A stretch of 35,697 nt of DNA from Vicinamibacteria bacterium. GTDB taxonomy: Bacteria > Acidobacteriota > Vicinamibacteria > Fen-336. The stretch lies in assembly GCA_025923995.1 (NCBI GenBank), contig JAICEW010000020.1, forward strand, positions 1 through 35,697. Direction: 5' to 3'. Shown piece after piece: positions 27,028 through 34,664 of the stretch (its first letter is position 1; each line of letters begins with the position of its first letter). Below the pieces are notes generated by a model, which was not told the origin of the DNA, made no database searches, and was given only the letters and a program-made list of their open reading frames with translations. The translations under genes and the position numbers were made by a program.

Positions 27028-27099
27028 ATGAGCGGCCGGCGAGCCAAGCCGACCCTGCGTCGGCGCAGCGAGTGGGGGGGCGGCGGGGGCTGCTACTAA
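27028..27099 (+). CDS. Candidate 23-aa ORF between dnaK and dnaJ
   Basis: ATG 27028 is two bases after the dnaK stop and has AAGGAG five bases upstream (the end of dnaK supplies it), followed by 22 sense codons and TAA. The peptide begins MSGRRAK, is strongly basic in the middle (LRRRSE) and ends WGGGGGCY. The downstream dnaJ start, 20 bases later, has no recognisable Shine-Dalgarno, so translation of this ORF may be what delivers ribosomes to dnaJ. A function as a peptide is speculative: a Gly-run with C-terminal Cys-Tyr could be a modified-peptide core or simply a coupling leader. I cannot match it to a known family. Confidence 0.4.
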   Translation: MSGRRAKPTLRRRSEWGGGGGCY

Positions 27100-27118
27100 G
27101 GCCTCCCTGAGCTCAACC

Positions 27119-28225
27119 ATGGACCACTACGAGCTTCTGGGCATCCGGCGCAGCGCTTCCGTGGCGGAGATCAAGCGCGCGTACCAGAAGCTCGCGCGGC
27201 AGCTCCATCCGGACCTGAACCCGGGGGATCCGGTGGCCGCCGACCGGTTCCAGTCCGTCTCGCGGGCGTTCGAGGTGCTCTCGGATCCGCAGCGGCGCGG
27301 CCAGTACGACCGCGGCGAGGCGGTCCCGCCACCCCCCCGGCCGCCGGACGTGGGGTTCCAGGGGTTCGACTTCTCGGCCGAGGTGCGCGTGGGCGCGCTC
27401 GACTACCGCGAGTTCATCGACGGGGTCCTGCGCCCGTCCCCGACCAGCGAGTCGGACGCGAGCCGGGGCGAGGACCTGGAGCAGGTGGCGGAGGTCAGCT
27501 TCGAGGAGGCGTTCCATGGCGCGGTGCGCCGGGCGCACCTGATGCGCCTCGACCCCTGCTCCGGCTGCGGCGGGTCGGGCGAGCTGCCGTTCAACCCGCG
27601 GCCCTGTCCGGCCTGCGGCGGCAGCGGGCAGGTGCGCGCCAGCCGGGGCCGCATGATCTTCACGCGCCGCTGCGCGGAGTGCGGCGGTGCCGGCACCGTC
27701 GGCCGGCGCTCGTGCAGCCGCTGCGCGGGCGAGGGCCGCCTCATGCAGAGCGAGTGGATCGAGGTGCACATCCCGCCCGGCATCGAGGACGGCGCCCGGC
27801 TGCGGGTGGGGGGCGCGGGCAACGCCGGCCGGCGCGGCGGTCCGCCCGGCGACTTCGCGCTCGTCGTGCAGGTGGCGCCGCACCCGTTCTACCGCCGCGA
27901 CGGCGAGGACCTGCACTGCCAGATCCCCATCACCATCACGGAGGCGGCGCTGGGGGCGCACGTGGAGGTGCCCACGCCGGACGGCTCGATGACGATCGAG
28001 GTCCCCGCCGGCACGCAGACGGGGCAGCGCTTCCGGCTGCGCAAGCGGGGGTTCCCGCGGCTGGGCGAGAAGGTCCGGGGCGACCTCTTCGTCGAGGCGC
28101 TGGTCTGGGTCCCACCGGTGGGCGACGACGAGAGCCGCCGGCTGCTGGCCGAGTTCGCGCGCCGCAACCCGCACGATCCGCGCGCGGAGCGGAACCTGTC
28201 CCGCTTCGCCGGCGCCAAGGAGTAG
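27119..28225 (+). CDS. dnaJ: DnaJ-type Hsp40 co-chaperone
   Basis: A 368-residue Hsp40 that stimulates DnaK ATPase and delivers clients. J-domain residues 1-67 with HPD at 30-32. Four zinc motifs lie between about 140 and 205: CSGCGGSG, CPACGGSG, CAECGGAG and CSRCAGEG. Client-binding C-terminal beta domains follow (WIEVHIPPGIEDGARLRVGGAGNAG ...). The usual Gly/Phe-rich region after the J-domain is nearly absent, replaced by a Pro-rich PPPPRPPDVG and an acidic stretch, so it is type I by zinc fingers but atypical in the linker. ATG 27119 has no clear SD; translation may be coupled to the preceding small ORF. hspR begins 5 bases after the stop. Confidence 0.93.
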   Translation: MDHYELLGIRRSASVAEIKRAYQKLARQLHPDLNPGDPVAADRFQSVSRAFEVLSDPQRRGQYDRGEAVPPPPRPPDVGFQGFDFSAEVRVGALDYREFIDGVLRPSPTSESDASRGEDLEQVAEVSFEEAFHGAVRRAHLMRLDPCSGCGGSGELPFNPRPCPACGGSGQVRASRGRMIFTRRCAECGGAGTVGRRSCSRCAGEGRLMQSEWIEVHIPPGIEDGARLRVGGAGNAGRRGGPPGDFALVVQVAPHPFYRRDGEDLHCQIPITITEAALGAHVEVPTPDGSMTIEVPAGTQTGQRFRLRKRGFPRLGEKVRGDLFVEALVWVPPVGDDESRRLLAEFARRNPHDPRAERNLSRFAGAKE

Positions 28226-28230
28226 AGGAG

Positions 28231-28671
28231 ATGGCTCGAGGGCGGCGCAGCGCCGAGATGCCGGTGGACGAGCAGCCGACGCCCGGCGTCGGGACGTACT
28301 ACATGATCAGCGTGGTGGCCAAGACGTACGGCATCCACCCGCAGACGCTGCGGCTCTACGAGCGCGAGGGCCTGCTCAAGCCCTCCCGCACCGAGGGCAA
28401 CACGCGCCTGTACTCGGAGGACGACCTGCGCCAGCTCGAGGTCATCCTCAACCTGACGCGCGACCTGGGCGTGAACCTGGCGGGCGTCGAGATCGTGCTC
28501 AACATGCGGCGGAAGCTGGAGCACATGCAGAGCGAGTTCGGCGAGTTCCTGCGCCAGCTCAAGGAGGAGCTGCTGCGCACGGGACGCGAAGGCTGGGAGG
28601 AGAAGCTGGAGCAGGCCCTCGTACGCCTGCCGCCCAGCCCGTTGGTGCGCACGGTGTCCGACAAGGGCTGA
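28231..28671 (+). CDS. hspR: HspR, MerR-family heat-shock repressor
   Basis: A 146-residue MerR-type regulator. After a basic/acidic leader the segment YYMISVVAKTYGIHPQTLRLYEREGLLKPSRTEGNTRLYSEDDLRQLEVI is the winged HTH with the HPQTLRxYE signature of HspR. It continues LTRDLGVNLAGVEIVLNMRRKLEHMQ, also HspR-like, then a coiled-coil tail (EFGEFLRQLKEELLRTGREG). In actinobacteria HspR binds HAIR sites and uses DnaK as co-repressor, sensing free chaperone; here the operator-like repeat at 25088 and the operon position support the same loop. AAGGAG lies eight bases before ATG 28231. Confidence 0.92.
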   Translation: MARGRRSAEMPVDEQPTPGVGTYYMISVVAKTYGIHPQTLRLYEREGLLKPSRTEGNTRLYSEDDLRQLEVILNLTRDLGVNLAGVEIVLNMRRKLEHMQSEFGEFLRQLKEELLRTGREGWEEKLEQALVRLPPSPLVRTVSDKG

Positions 28672-28685
28672 AGGGCCCTTATAAT
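28658..28685 (+). promoter_or_regulatory. Promoter of the sigma-70 gene
   Basis: CCGACA (28658-28663, four of six), a 16-base spacer, and a perfect TATAAT (28680-28685). It lies across the last codons of hspR. The palindrome AAGGGCCCTT (28671-28680) touches the -10 box and could be an operator. Confidence 0.55.
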
Positions 28686-28722
28686 CCCTGACGTCCCCCG
28701 TTTGACCCGCCGGAAGGCCACG

Positions 28723-29631
28723 ATGCCCGCCCCCAGGAAGAAGAAGGCGACGCCCAAGACGTCCCGCACGGCCAAGCCCAGCCGGACCCCTGCCGAGCGG
28801 GTCGGGGGCGGCGACAGCCTCAACGCCTACATCCGCGAGATCTCGCGCTTCAAGCCGCTCTCGGGCGACGACGAGAAGATCCTCGGCCGCCGCATCCAGG
28901 AGGGGGACCAGGAGGCATTGCAGCAGCTGGTCGAGGCCAACCTGCGCTTCGTGGTCTCGTACGCGAAGCGGTACCGCGGCCTGGGCGTGCACTTCCTGGA
29001 CCTCATCCACGACGGGACGCTGGGCCTCATCGAGGCGGCCAAGCGCTTCGACCCCGAGCGCAACGTCAAGTTCATCTCGTACGCGGTGTGGTGGGTGCGC
29101 CAGGCCATCTTCCACGCCCTCTCGGAGCACACGCGCGTGTTCCGGCTGCCGCAGAAGCTGTCCGGCCAGATCTCCAAGGTGGGCAACGCGCGGCAGCAGC
29201 TGACGGTGGAGCTGGAGCGCCCGCCCACCACGGAGGAGCTGGCCCAGAAGACCCAGCTGAGCCCGGAGGAGGTGGAGGAGCTGCTGAAGGTGGCGGGGGA
29301 CGACCTCTCGCTCTCCACCGCCGTCGGGGAAGAGGGCAGCCTGGAGCTGGGCGACACGCTGGAGCAGGACACCATCCCCTCGGTCGAGCTGGAGATGATG
29401 CGCAGCTCCTTCGAGGAGCAGATCCGCGCGCTGGTGGCCGAGCTGGACGAGAAGGAGCGCGAGGTCATCCGCATGCGGTTCGGCCTGGACGGCGAGGAGC
29501 CGCGCACGCTGCAGGAGATCGGGGAGACGCTGGGGCTGTCGCGCGAGCGCATCCGCCAGATCGAGAGCAAGGCCAAGGAGAAGCTGCGCCGCAGCAACCG
29601 CGCGCAGGGGCTGCGGGGAGCGCTCAACTGA
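28723..29631 (+). CDS. RpoD/RpoS-type sigma-70 factor (group 1/2, short form)
   Basis: A 302-residue primary-like sigma factor without region 1.1 or the long non-conserved region. A Lys-rich N-terminus (MPAPRKKKATPKTSRTAKPSR) is followed by region 1.2/2 (DSLNAYIREISRFKPLSGDDE ... NLRFVVSYAKRYRGLG ... FLDLIHDGTLGLIEAAKRFDPERNVKFISYAVWWVRQAI), region 3 (RLPQKLSG ... RPPTTEELAQK) and region 4.2 (RTLQEIGETLGLSRERIRQIESKAKEKLRR). Size suits a group 2 factor such as RpoS-type or a stripped-down SigA. ATG 28723 has GGAAGG five bases upstream; the TTG at 28702 has none. Its TGA overlaps the DnaC-like gene's ATG by one base, so the two are coupled. Which promoters it serves is unknown. Confidence 0.88.
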   Translation: MPAPRKKKATPKTSRTAKPSRTPAERVGGGDSLNAYIREISRFKPLSGDDEKILGRRIQEGDQEALQQLVEANLRFVVSYAKRYRGLGVHFLDLIHDGTLGLIEAAKRFDPERNVKFISYAVWWVRQAIFHALSEHTRVFRLPQKLSGQISKVGNARQQLTVELERPPTTEELAQKTQLSPEEVEELLKVAGDDLSLSTAVGEEGSLELGDTLEQDTIPSVELEMMRSSFEEQIRALVAELDEKEREVIRMRFGLDGEEPRTLQEIGETLGLSRERIRQIESKAKEKLRRSNRAQGLRGALN

Positions 29632-30443
29632 TGGCGGCCTGCCCGGTCTGCGGTGGCACCGGCTTCGAGCTGGTCGAGAAGGACGGGCGCGAGTTCGCGC
29701 GGCCGTGCGTCTGCCGGCGCCCCGAGGCGTCGGAACGCACGGAGGACGCGTTCGTGAGGTCCTGCGAGATCCCCCCGCGCTACGCGCACTGCTCGTTCGG
29801 CAACTTCGAGGCGGGCAACGCGTCGCTCCTTTCCGCGCTGGAGAGGGCGACCGCCTACTGCGCGAGCTACCCCCACCTGGGCATCGACGACGGGCTCGGC
29901 CTGCTCTTCTTCGGCAACAGCGGCGTCGGCAAGACCCACCTGGCCATCGCGGCGCTGCGGGAGCTGTGGACGACCAAGGGCGCCCGCGGCCGCTTCTACG
30001 ACTTCCACGAGCTGATCCGGGAGATCAAGAACAGCTACAACGAAGAGACCCGCACCACCGAGCTGCAGATCCTCGAGCCCGTCATCGACATCGACGTGCT
30101 CCTGCTGGACGACCTGGGAGCGTGGAAGCTGACGGAATGGATGCTCGACACGCTCTTCTACATCCTCAACGGCCGCTACATGGCCAAGAAGGCCACCTTC
30201 ATCACGACCAACTTCCCGGACGGCACACCGGGGCCCCAGGAGGCGAACGTCCGGCGGGGTGAGTACCTGGTCGAGAGGATCGGGACGCCGCTGCGCTCCA
30301 GGCTGATGGAGATGTGCACGGTCATCTCGGTGGCCGGCCCCGACTTCCGGCAGATCCGCCAGGCGGGACGGCAGCCTCGCGGGTCGGCGGCCACACCGCT
30401 CTCGACCGACCCTGGGCCTCCGCGACCCCGCTTCGGCGGCTAG
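29631..30443 (+). CDS. DnaC-like AAA+ ATPase with N-terminal zinc motif
   Basis: A 270-residue protein of the DnaC/DnaI/IstB ATPase type. A zinc-binding-like N-terminus (CPVCGGTG ... RPCVCRR; Cys 4, 7, 26, 28) precedes an AAA+ core: Walker A FFGNSGVGKTHL, Walker B VLLLDDLGAW and sensor-like FITTNFPDG, then the arginine-finger-like RIGTPLRSRLMEM. Helicase loaders load DnaB at origins or restart forks; this copy may be DnaC-like, since no transposase of the IstA type is adjacent. It is translationally coupled to the sigma gene (TGATG, one-base overlap), which suggests linked expression. The C-terminal ~40 residues are Pro/Arg-rich and probably disordered. Confidence 0.82.
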   Translation: MAACPVCGGTGFELVEKDGREFARPCVCRRPEASERTEDAFVRSCEIPPRYAHCSFGNFEAGNASLLSALERATAYCASYPHLGIDDGLGLLFFGNSGVGKTHLAIAALRELWTTKGARGRFYDFHELIREIKNSYNEETRTTELQILEPVIDIDVLLLDDLGAWKLTEWMLDTLFYILNGRYMAKKATFITTNFPDGTPGPQEANVRRGEYLVERIGTPLRSRLMEMCTVISVAGPDFRQIRQAGRQPRGSAATPLSTDPGPPRPRFGG

Positions 30444-30452
30444 CGATTCATG

Positions 30453-30471
30453 CCGGCCGAGCCGCGGCCGG
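30453..30471 (+). terminator. Hairpin after the DnaC-like gene
   Basis: A perfect 7-bp stem (CCGGCCG and CGGCCGG) with the 5-base loop AGCCG, nine bases after the stop codon. GTTGCGTCTC follows, with no T-run. Probable intrinsic or Rho-assisted terminator separating the chaperone/sigma region from the thioredoxin gene. Confidence 0.5.
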
Positions 30472-30522
30472 TTGCGTCTCACCAGGAACGAGAATGCTGC
30501 GGGCCGACGAAGTGATGGAGGC

Positions 30523-31509
30523 GTGAGAGCCTTCGCCCTCATCGTGGCGGCGTGCCTTCTGGGTGCCTCCGCGCAGGCTGCGCCGCCTCTCCCGAAGCTC
30601 GGGATCGGCGACCTCGCGCCGCCCCTCGCCGTCGACAAATGGCTGCGCGGTGGGCCCGTGAGCCGCTTCGAGCCGGGCACCGTGTACGTGCTCGACTTCT
30701 GGGCCGTCTGGTGCGGGCCCTGCCTCAGCGCGATGCCGCACACCTCCGAGCTGGCCGACCGCCTCAAGGATCGCGGCGTGCGCGTCATCGCCCTCACGGG
30801 GCCCGACACCGCGGGCAACACGCTGGACGCGGTCGAGCGGACGCTCTCGCGCCGCAGCGCCACGATGCGCTTCGACGTGGCCTGGGACCGTCCCGCGGCG
30901 GACGGCACGCCGCCGTATCTCGACGTGCTGCTGGGCCGCACGACCGTCCGCTACTTCAAGGACGCGCAGCTCGAAGGCCTGCCCATGTCCGTGATCGTGG
31001 ACCGCCAGGGACGGCTGGCCTGGGTGGGGCTGCCCTCCGCGATGGAGACCCCGCTGACCGCGATCGTGGAAGGCCGCTGGGACCTGCAGGCCGCGGCCGT
31101 GCGCGACCGCACGCGACGCCTGGCCGAGCCTCGGGTGGACGAGCTGCGTGCCATGCTCGACGACGGCCGCTACGCCGAGGCCGATGCCCTCGCGCGAACG
31201 CTGATCGTGGGCCCCTTCGCGGGCGACGCGGGCTACCTGCGGCACCTGGCCACCCTGCTCGCGCGCGAACGCAAGGGCGGCGCTACGCGCGACCTGGACC
31301 TCGCGCTCCACGCGGCCGAGCGGGCCGCCGACCTCACCGGCCTCGCCGACGACACGGTGCTGGTCGCGCTGGCCCGCGTCCACTTCGTCCGGGGCGACTT
31401 CGAGGCCGCCGTGGCGGCGCAGGAGGCCGCCGTCGCGCTCATGGACACGCCAATCGCGGGGCAGGTGGCGGCCCTCGAGACGTACCGGCGCGCGCTGGCC
31501 GCGCGCTGA
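30523..31509 (+). CDS. TlpA-like thioredoxin-fold protein with helical C-terminus
   Basis: A 328-residue exported protein. GTG 30523 is used because it begins a signal peptide (VRAFALIVAACLLGASAQA); upstream in-frame codons would only add a basic leader. The thioredoxin fold at ~25-185 contains VYVLDFWAVWCGPCLSAMPH, with redox pair C64/C67 in the TlpA-type WCGPC motif, and SVIVDRQGRLAWVG with the cis-Pro region GLPMSV. The C-terminal ~130 residues are helical and repeat-like (LRAMLDDGRYAEADALARTL ... LVALARVHFVRGDFEAAVAAQEAAVALM), consistent with TPR-type helices. It is likely a periplasmic thiol-disulfide reductase or a redox scaffold. The Shine-Dalgarno is weak. Convergent with the aldolase gene, stops four bases apart. 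Confidence 0.83.
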   Translation: MRAFALIVAACLLGASAQAAPPLPKLGIGDLAPPLAVDKWLRGGPVSRFEPGTVYVLDFWAVWCGPCLSAMPHTSELADRLKDRGVRVIALTGPDTAGNTLDAVERTLSRRSATMRFDVAWDRPAADGTPPYLDVLLGRTTVRYFKDAQLEGLPMSVIVDRQGRLAWVGLPSAMETPLTAIVEGRWDLQAAAVRDRTRRLAEPRVDELRAMLDDGRYAEADALARTLIVGPFAGDAGYLRHLATLLARERKGGATRDLDLALHAAERAADLTGLADDTVLVALARVHFVRGDFEAAVAAQEAAVALMDTPIAGQVAALETYRRALAAR

Positions 31510-31513
31510 CCCG

Positions 31514-32653
31514 TCAGGACGCGAACGCGTCCGCGATCGCGCCGGCCGTGCGGCGGCCCCAGGTCTCGTTGACGCGCAGGTTGAAGGAGCCGTCGGCGGC
31601 CGCGGGGGGCAGATCGAGGCCGCGCTCGCGGAGCGATCCCTTGAACGCCTTGGGATCCCCGGTTCGCAGGCGGAGGCCGAGCACGTTGGTGCCATTGGGC
31701 AGGCGCTCGACAGCGAACCGCGGATCCGTGGACAGCTTCGCCAGCACCTCTTCCGACACGGCGATCCCGCGGCGCATCCGCTCCAGCCAGCCGTCCGAGA
31801 GGTGGCGCGCCACCACGGCGAAGGGCCAGACCGCCCACAGGGCACCTCCGAACGCGCGGCGCACGTGGAAGAGGCCCTCCATCACCTCGGCCGGTCCGGC
31901 CAGGATGGCGCCGTTGGGCGCCCCGAAGTACTTCCAGAGCGACACGTACACCGTGTCGAACAGGGCGGCGTACTCGGCCGGCGCGATGCCGGTGTAGGCC
32001 GAGGCGATGAAGAGGCGGGCCCCGTCCAGGTGCAGGCGGATGCCTCGCGCGCGGGCCTCGCGCGAGAGCGCCCTCATGGCGTCGAGGTCGAACATCTCGC
32101 CACGCAGCCGTCGCACGGGCGACTCGAGCGAGATGACGCCCACGTCCGAGCGCACGCGGCCGGAGGACGTGCGGTCCAGCACCTTCTGCACGTCTTCCCA
32201 TGTGAACGTCGCGCGCCCGGGCGCGAGCGGCACCAGGTTCAGGCCGCTCAGCGCCTGCGCGGAGTCGCCGGTGTCGTTGTAGACGTGGCTGACGTCCTGC
32301 ACGATCACGCGGCGGCGCGTCCCCGCCAGCGTGCGGATCGCGACGTGGTTCGCGAGCGTGCCGGTGGGGAAGAACAACGCCCGCTCCTTGCCCAGCAGCG
32401 ACGCGAAGTGCCTCTCCATCGTCTCCGCGGCTCCGCCCAGCCCGTACTCGTCCGGCACGAAGCTCCCGTCCGCCAGCAGCCGCGTGAGCAGCGCCGCGTA
32501 CTCCGCGGGGGAGAGCTCGGGCCCGTCGCCCGTCATGTCGACGCGGCCGGACGCGGCCGGGGCCGCCCCGGCGCTCCCGGCAGGGACGAGGCTGGCCGCG
32601 GTCGCGGCCAGCGCGCCGGCTTCCACGAAGCGGCGCCTCGAGATCTCAGCCAT
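31514..32653 (-). CDS. Tat-exported threonine-aldolase-like PLP enzyme
   Basis: A 379-residue fold-type I PLP enzyme of the low-specificity L-threonine aldolase / beta-eliminating lyase group. The PLP Lys is K241 in VYVSLWKYFGAPNG; HLDGARLF holds the ring-binding Asp; FFPTGTLANHVAIRTL is the N-terminal family motif. Threonine aldolases are usually cytoplasmic, but here the N-terminus SRRRFVEAGALAATAASLVPAGSAGA is a clear Tat signal, so the enzyme is likely exported already loaded with PLP. The start ATGGCTGA overlaps the stop of the cyclodeaminase-like gene by 8 bases. The two therefore form a tight operon. Substrate specificity in the periplasm is unknown. Confidence 0.88.
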   Translation of the reverse strand: MAEISRRRFVEAGALAATAASLVPAGSAGAAPAASGRVDMTGDGPELSPAEYAALLTRLLADGSFVPDEYGLGGAAETMERHFASLLGKERALFFPTGTLANHVAIRTLAGTRRRVIVQDVSHVYNDTGDSAQALSGLNLVPLAPGRATFTWEDVQKVLDRTSSGRVRSDVGVISLESPVRRLRGEMFDLDAMRALSREARARGIRLHLDGARLFIASAYTGIAPAEYAALFDTVYVSLWKYFGAPNGAILAGPAEVMEGLFHVRRAFGGALWAVWPFAVVARHLSDGWLERMRRGIAVSEEVLAKLSTDPRFAVERLPNGTNVLGLRLRTGDPKAFKGSLRERGLDLPPAAADGSFNLRVNETWGRRTAGAIADAFAS

Positions 32654-33641
32654 GGCGCCTGCCTCCCAGCTCGACCCGGGTCCCCAGCCCCAGCCGCTCG
32701 GCGTTCGCGTGGACCACGTGCGCGGCCGCCACGTCCTCGATGGCGAGGCCGAGCGACTTGAACAGCGTCACGTCCTCCGCCGACTCCCGGCCCGCCGCGC
32801 GGCCGGTCAGGAGCTCGCCGAGCTCGGCCCGCACGTGGGCCTCGGTGATCGCGCCCTCGCGCATGGGGAGGAGCAGGTCCCCCGCCTCGTGGAGGGCCGA
32901 CTCGCGCCGGTCGACGAAGACGCGCGACCGCACGACCGCCGCCGTGTCCACCTCGCGGCACTCGGGCGTGGCCGCGCCCACGACGTTCACGTGCGCGCCC
33001 GCGGCCAGCCAGGCGCCGCGCAGCACCGGCTCGCAGGACGACGTGACGGTGCACACGATGTCCGCGCGGCGGACGGCCTCTTCCGCGGACGACGAGGGAA
33101 GGACCTCGATGCCGTGCGCGCGCGACTCCCGCTCCGCGAACGCGCGCACGCGCTCGGGATCGCGGCTGAAGACGCGCACGCGATGGATGGGCCGCACCAG
33201 CCGGATGGCCTCGAGGTGGGTGCGCGCCTGCACGCCCGTGCCCAGGATCGCCAGCACGCCCGCGTCCTCCCGCGCCAGCAGCCGCGTGGCGAGGGCCGAG
33301 ACCGCGGCCGTGCGTATGGCGGTGACCGACGTCGCGTCGACGACGGCCAGCAGGCGTCCGTGCGTCGCCTCGAACAGGAGGACCGCGCCCTGGTGCGAGT
33401 CGAACGCCGTGCCTTCGTTCGCGTGGAAGACCGAGAGCGCCTTGACGCCGAACACGCCCAGCGGTGCGACCGCGGCCGGCATCGAGCCCAGGAACCCGCC
33501 CGCAGGCAGGCGCACGATCTGCCGCAGCGGCAGCGCCGCCTCGCCGCGCGCGAGGGCCGCCAGCGCGCCGGCCATGGCCTCGATGCACTCCGCCATCGGG
33601 AGCAGGTGCCTGACGTCGTCCTGTCCGACCAGGAGGGTCAT
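32646..33641 (-). CDS. Ornithine cyclodeaminase / mu-crystallin family protein
   Basis: A 331-residue NAD(P)-dependent enzyme of the OCD/mu-crystallin family. GTGVQARTHLEAI is the dinucleotide-binding loop, VDATSVTAIRTAAVSALATR the family signature, and FLGSMPAAVAPLGVFGVKALSVF contains the substrate-contact Lys. Members act as ornithine cyclodeaminase, alanine dehydrogenase, or imine/ketimine reductases such as pyrroline-2-carboxylate reductase; the subgroup cannot be fixed by eye. It starts at ATG 33641. There is no signal peptide, so it is cytoplasmic, unlike its downstream Tat-exported partner. The frame remains open far upstream over unrelated genes, but those codons are not homologous. 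Confidence 0.88.
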   Translation of the reverse strand: MTLLVGQDDVRHLLPMAECIEAMAGALAALARGEAALPLRQIVRLPAGGFLGSMPAAVAPLGVFGVKALSVFHANEGTAFDSHQGAVLLFEATHGRLLAVVDATSVTAIRTAAVSALATRLLAREDAGVLAILGTGVQARTHLEAIRLVRPIHRVRVFSRDPERVRAFAERESRAHGIEVLPSSSAEEAVRRADIVCTVTSSCEPVLRGAWLAAGAHVNVVGAATPECREVDTAAVVRSRVFVDRRESALHEAGDLLLPMREGAITEAHVRAELGELLTGRAAGRESAEDVTLFKSLGLAIEDVAAAHVVHANAERLGLGTRVELGGRRHG

Positions 33642-33716
33642 CCGCGGTCCGGCGATTCTACGGTTTTTCGCGGGGACCCAGTGCCACACGCACGCCTCCT
33701 CCGCCACAATCGAGGC

Positions 33717-34505
33717 ATGGGCAGGTGCGCGCTCGTGGCGGCGGCCCTGGCGCTGGCCAGCGGTCCGCTGGCCGCGGAGCCCGTGAAGGTGCGTTTCCGC
33801 GAGGGGCTCGTGCACGGGTTCCTCGCGCTGCGCACGCTCGACGGCAAGACCATCGCGGACGGCGACCTCTACCAGACGCCGCGCGGGAACACGGTCACCA
33901 GCCGGCTCACCTTCCGCTTCCGGGACGGCTCCTTCCAGGAGGAGACCGCGGTCTTCACGCAGGGACGCGAGTTCCGCCTGGTCCGCGACCGGCTCGTCCA
34001 GAAGGGGCCGTCGTTCCCCCGGGCGCTGGACATGACCGTCGAGGCGGGCGGCCGCGTGGTCGTGCGCTATACGGACGGCGACGGCGAAGAGAAGGTCGAG
34101 GAGGAGCAGATGGAGCTGCCGCCCGACGTCGCCAACGGGATGGTGCTCACGCTGCTCAAGAACCTGGCCGCGGACGGTCCGCCGATCGAGGTGGGCATGG
34201 TGGTCCCGACGCCCAAGCCGCGCCTGGTGACGCTCCAGATCTCCCGCGGCGGCGTCGACCGCTTCCGCATCGGCTCGCTGGGCCGGCGGGCCACGCGCTA
34301 CGTCGTCGACGTCCACATCGGCGGCCTGACGGGCGCGATGGCTCACGTCCTGGGCAAGGACCCGCCCGACACGCAGGTGTGGATCCTCGGCGGCGAGGCG
34401 CCCGCCTTCATCCGCTCCGAGGGGCCGATGTTCGCGGACGGCCCCATCTGGCGTATCGACCTGGTGAGCCCCGTCTTCACCTCGATCGCACCCATCAAGC
34501 GCTGA
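33717..34505 (+). CDS. Exported protein of unknown function, 262 aa
   Basis: It starts at ATG 33717 and begins with a signal peptide (MGRCALVAAALALASGPLAA). The mature domain looks all-beta with many charged turns (KVRFREGLVHGFLALRTLDGKTIADGDLYQTPRG; DGDGEEKVEEEQMELPPDV), and GIRLGSLGRR-type and HIGGLTGAMAHVLGKDPPDTQVWI segments suggest a lipid- or lipoprotein-handling barrel, which is a guess only. It resembles uncharacterised periplasmic proteins of this size. CACAAT lies six bases before the ATG, with no SD, so transcription may be leaderless or nearly so. Divergent from the cyclodeaminase-like gene, with 75 bases between the starts. No family assigned. Confidence 0.72.
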   Translation: MGRCALVAAALALASGPLAAEPVKVRFREGLVHGFLALRTLDGKTIADGDLYQTPRGNTVTSRLTFRFRDGSFQEETAVFTQGREFRLVRDRLVQKGPSFPRALDMTVEAGGRVVVRYTDGDGEEKVEEEQMELPPDVANGMVLTLLKNLAADGPPIEVGMVVPTPKPRLVTLQISRGGVDRFRIGSLGRRATRYVVDVHIGGLTGAMAHVLGKDPPDTQVWILGGEAPAFIRSEGPMFADGPIWRIDLVSPVFTSIAPIKR

Positions 34506-34545
34506 CCTCTCGTCGCGACACCGTTGTTGGCGGCGCGCGACTGGC

Positions 34546-34607
34546 GCGACAGGAATGTCGCCTGCCTCCCGGCCCATCTCGAAGGCAAGTGCCCGCTGGA
34601 CAGCGGG
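34546..34607 (+). other. Leader with two small perfect inverted repeats
   Basis: In the 159-base gap before the ACT-domain gene lie GCGACA-GGAA-TGTCGC (34546-34561) and CCCGCT-GGAC-AGCGGG (34592-34607), both with 6-bp stems and 4-base loops. Either could be a terminator of the upstream gene, an operator, or part of an RNA element controlling the ACT/ilvA genes. No known riboswitch consensus was recognised. Confidence 0.25.
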
Positions 34608-34664
34608 TTGGGCTTGATCGGGGCGACTGGTCCTCCAGCACGCGCCTTGCACGGCATTCCCGGC

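Noticed and set aside
27108-27115. TGAGCTCA before dnaJ as a second HspR operator
   Set aside because: It is an 8-base palindrome with no N11 spacing between TTGA and TCAA half-sites, so it does not fit the HAIR geometry.
28702-28722. TTG start for the sigma-70 gene
   Set aside because: No Shine-Dalgarno before it, whereas ATG 28723 has GGAAGG at five bases.
34506-34664. tRNA or known riboswitch in the leader before the ACT gene
   Set aside because: No GGTTCRA T-arm, acceptor pairing or recognisable riboswitch core could be built; only small hairpins are visible.
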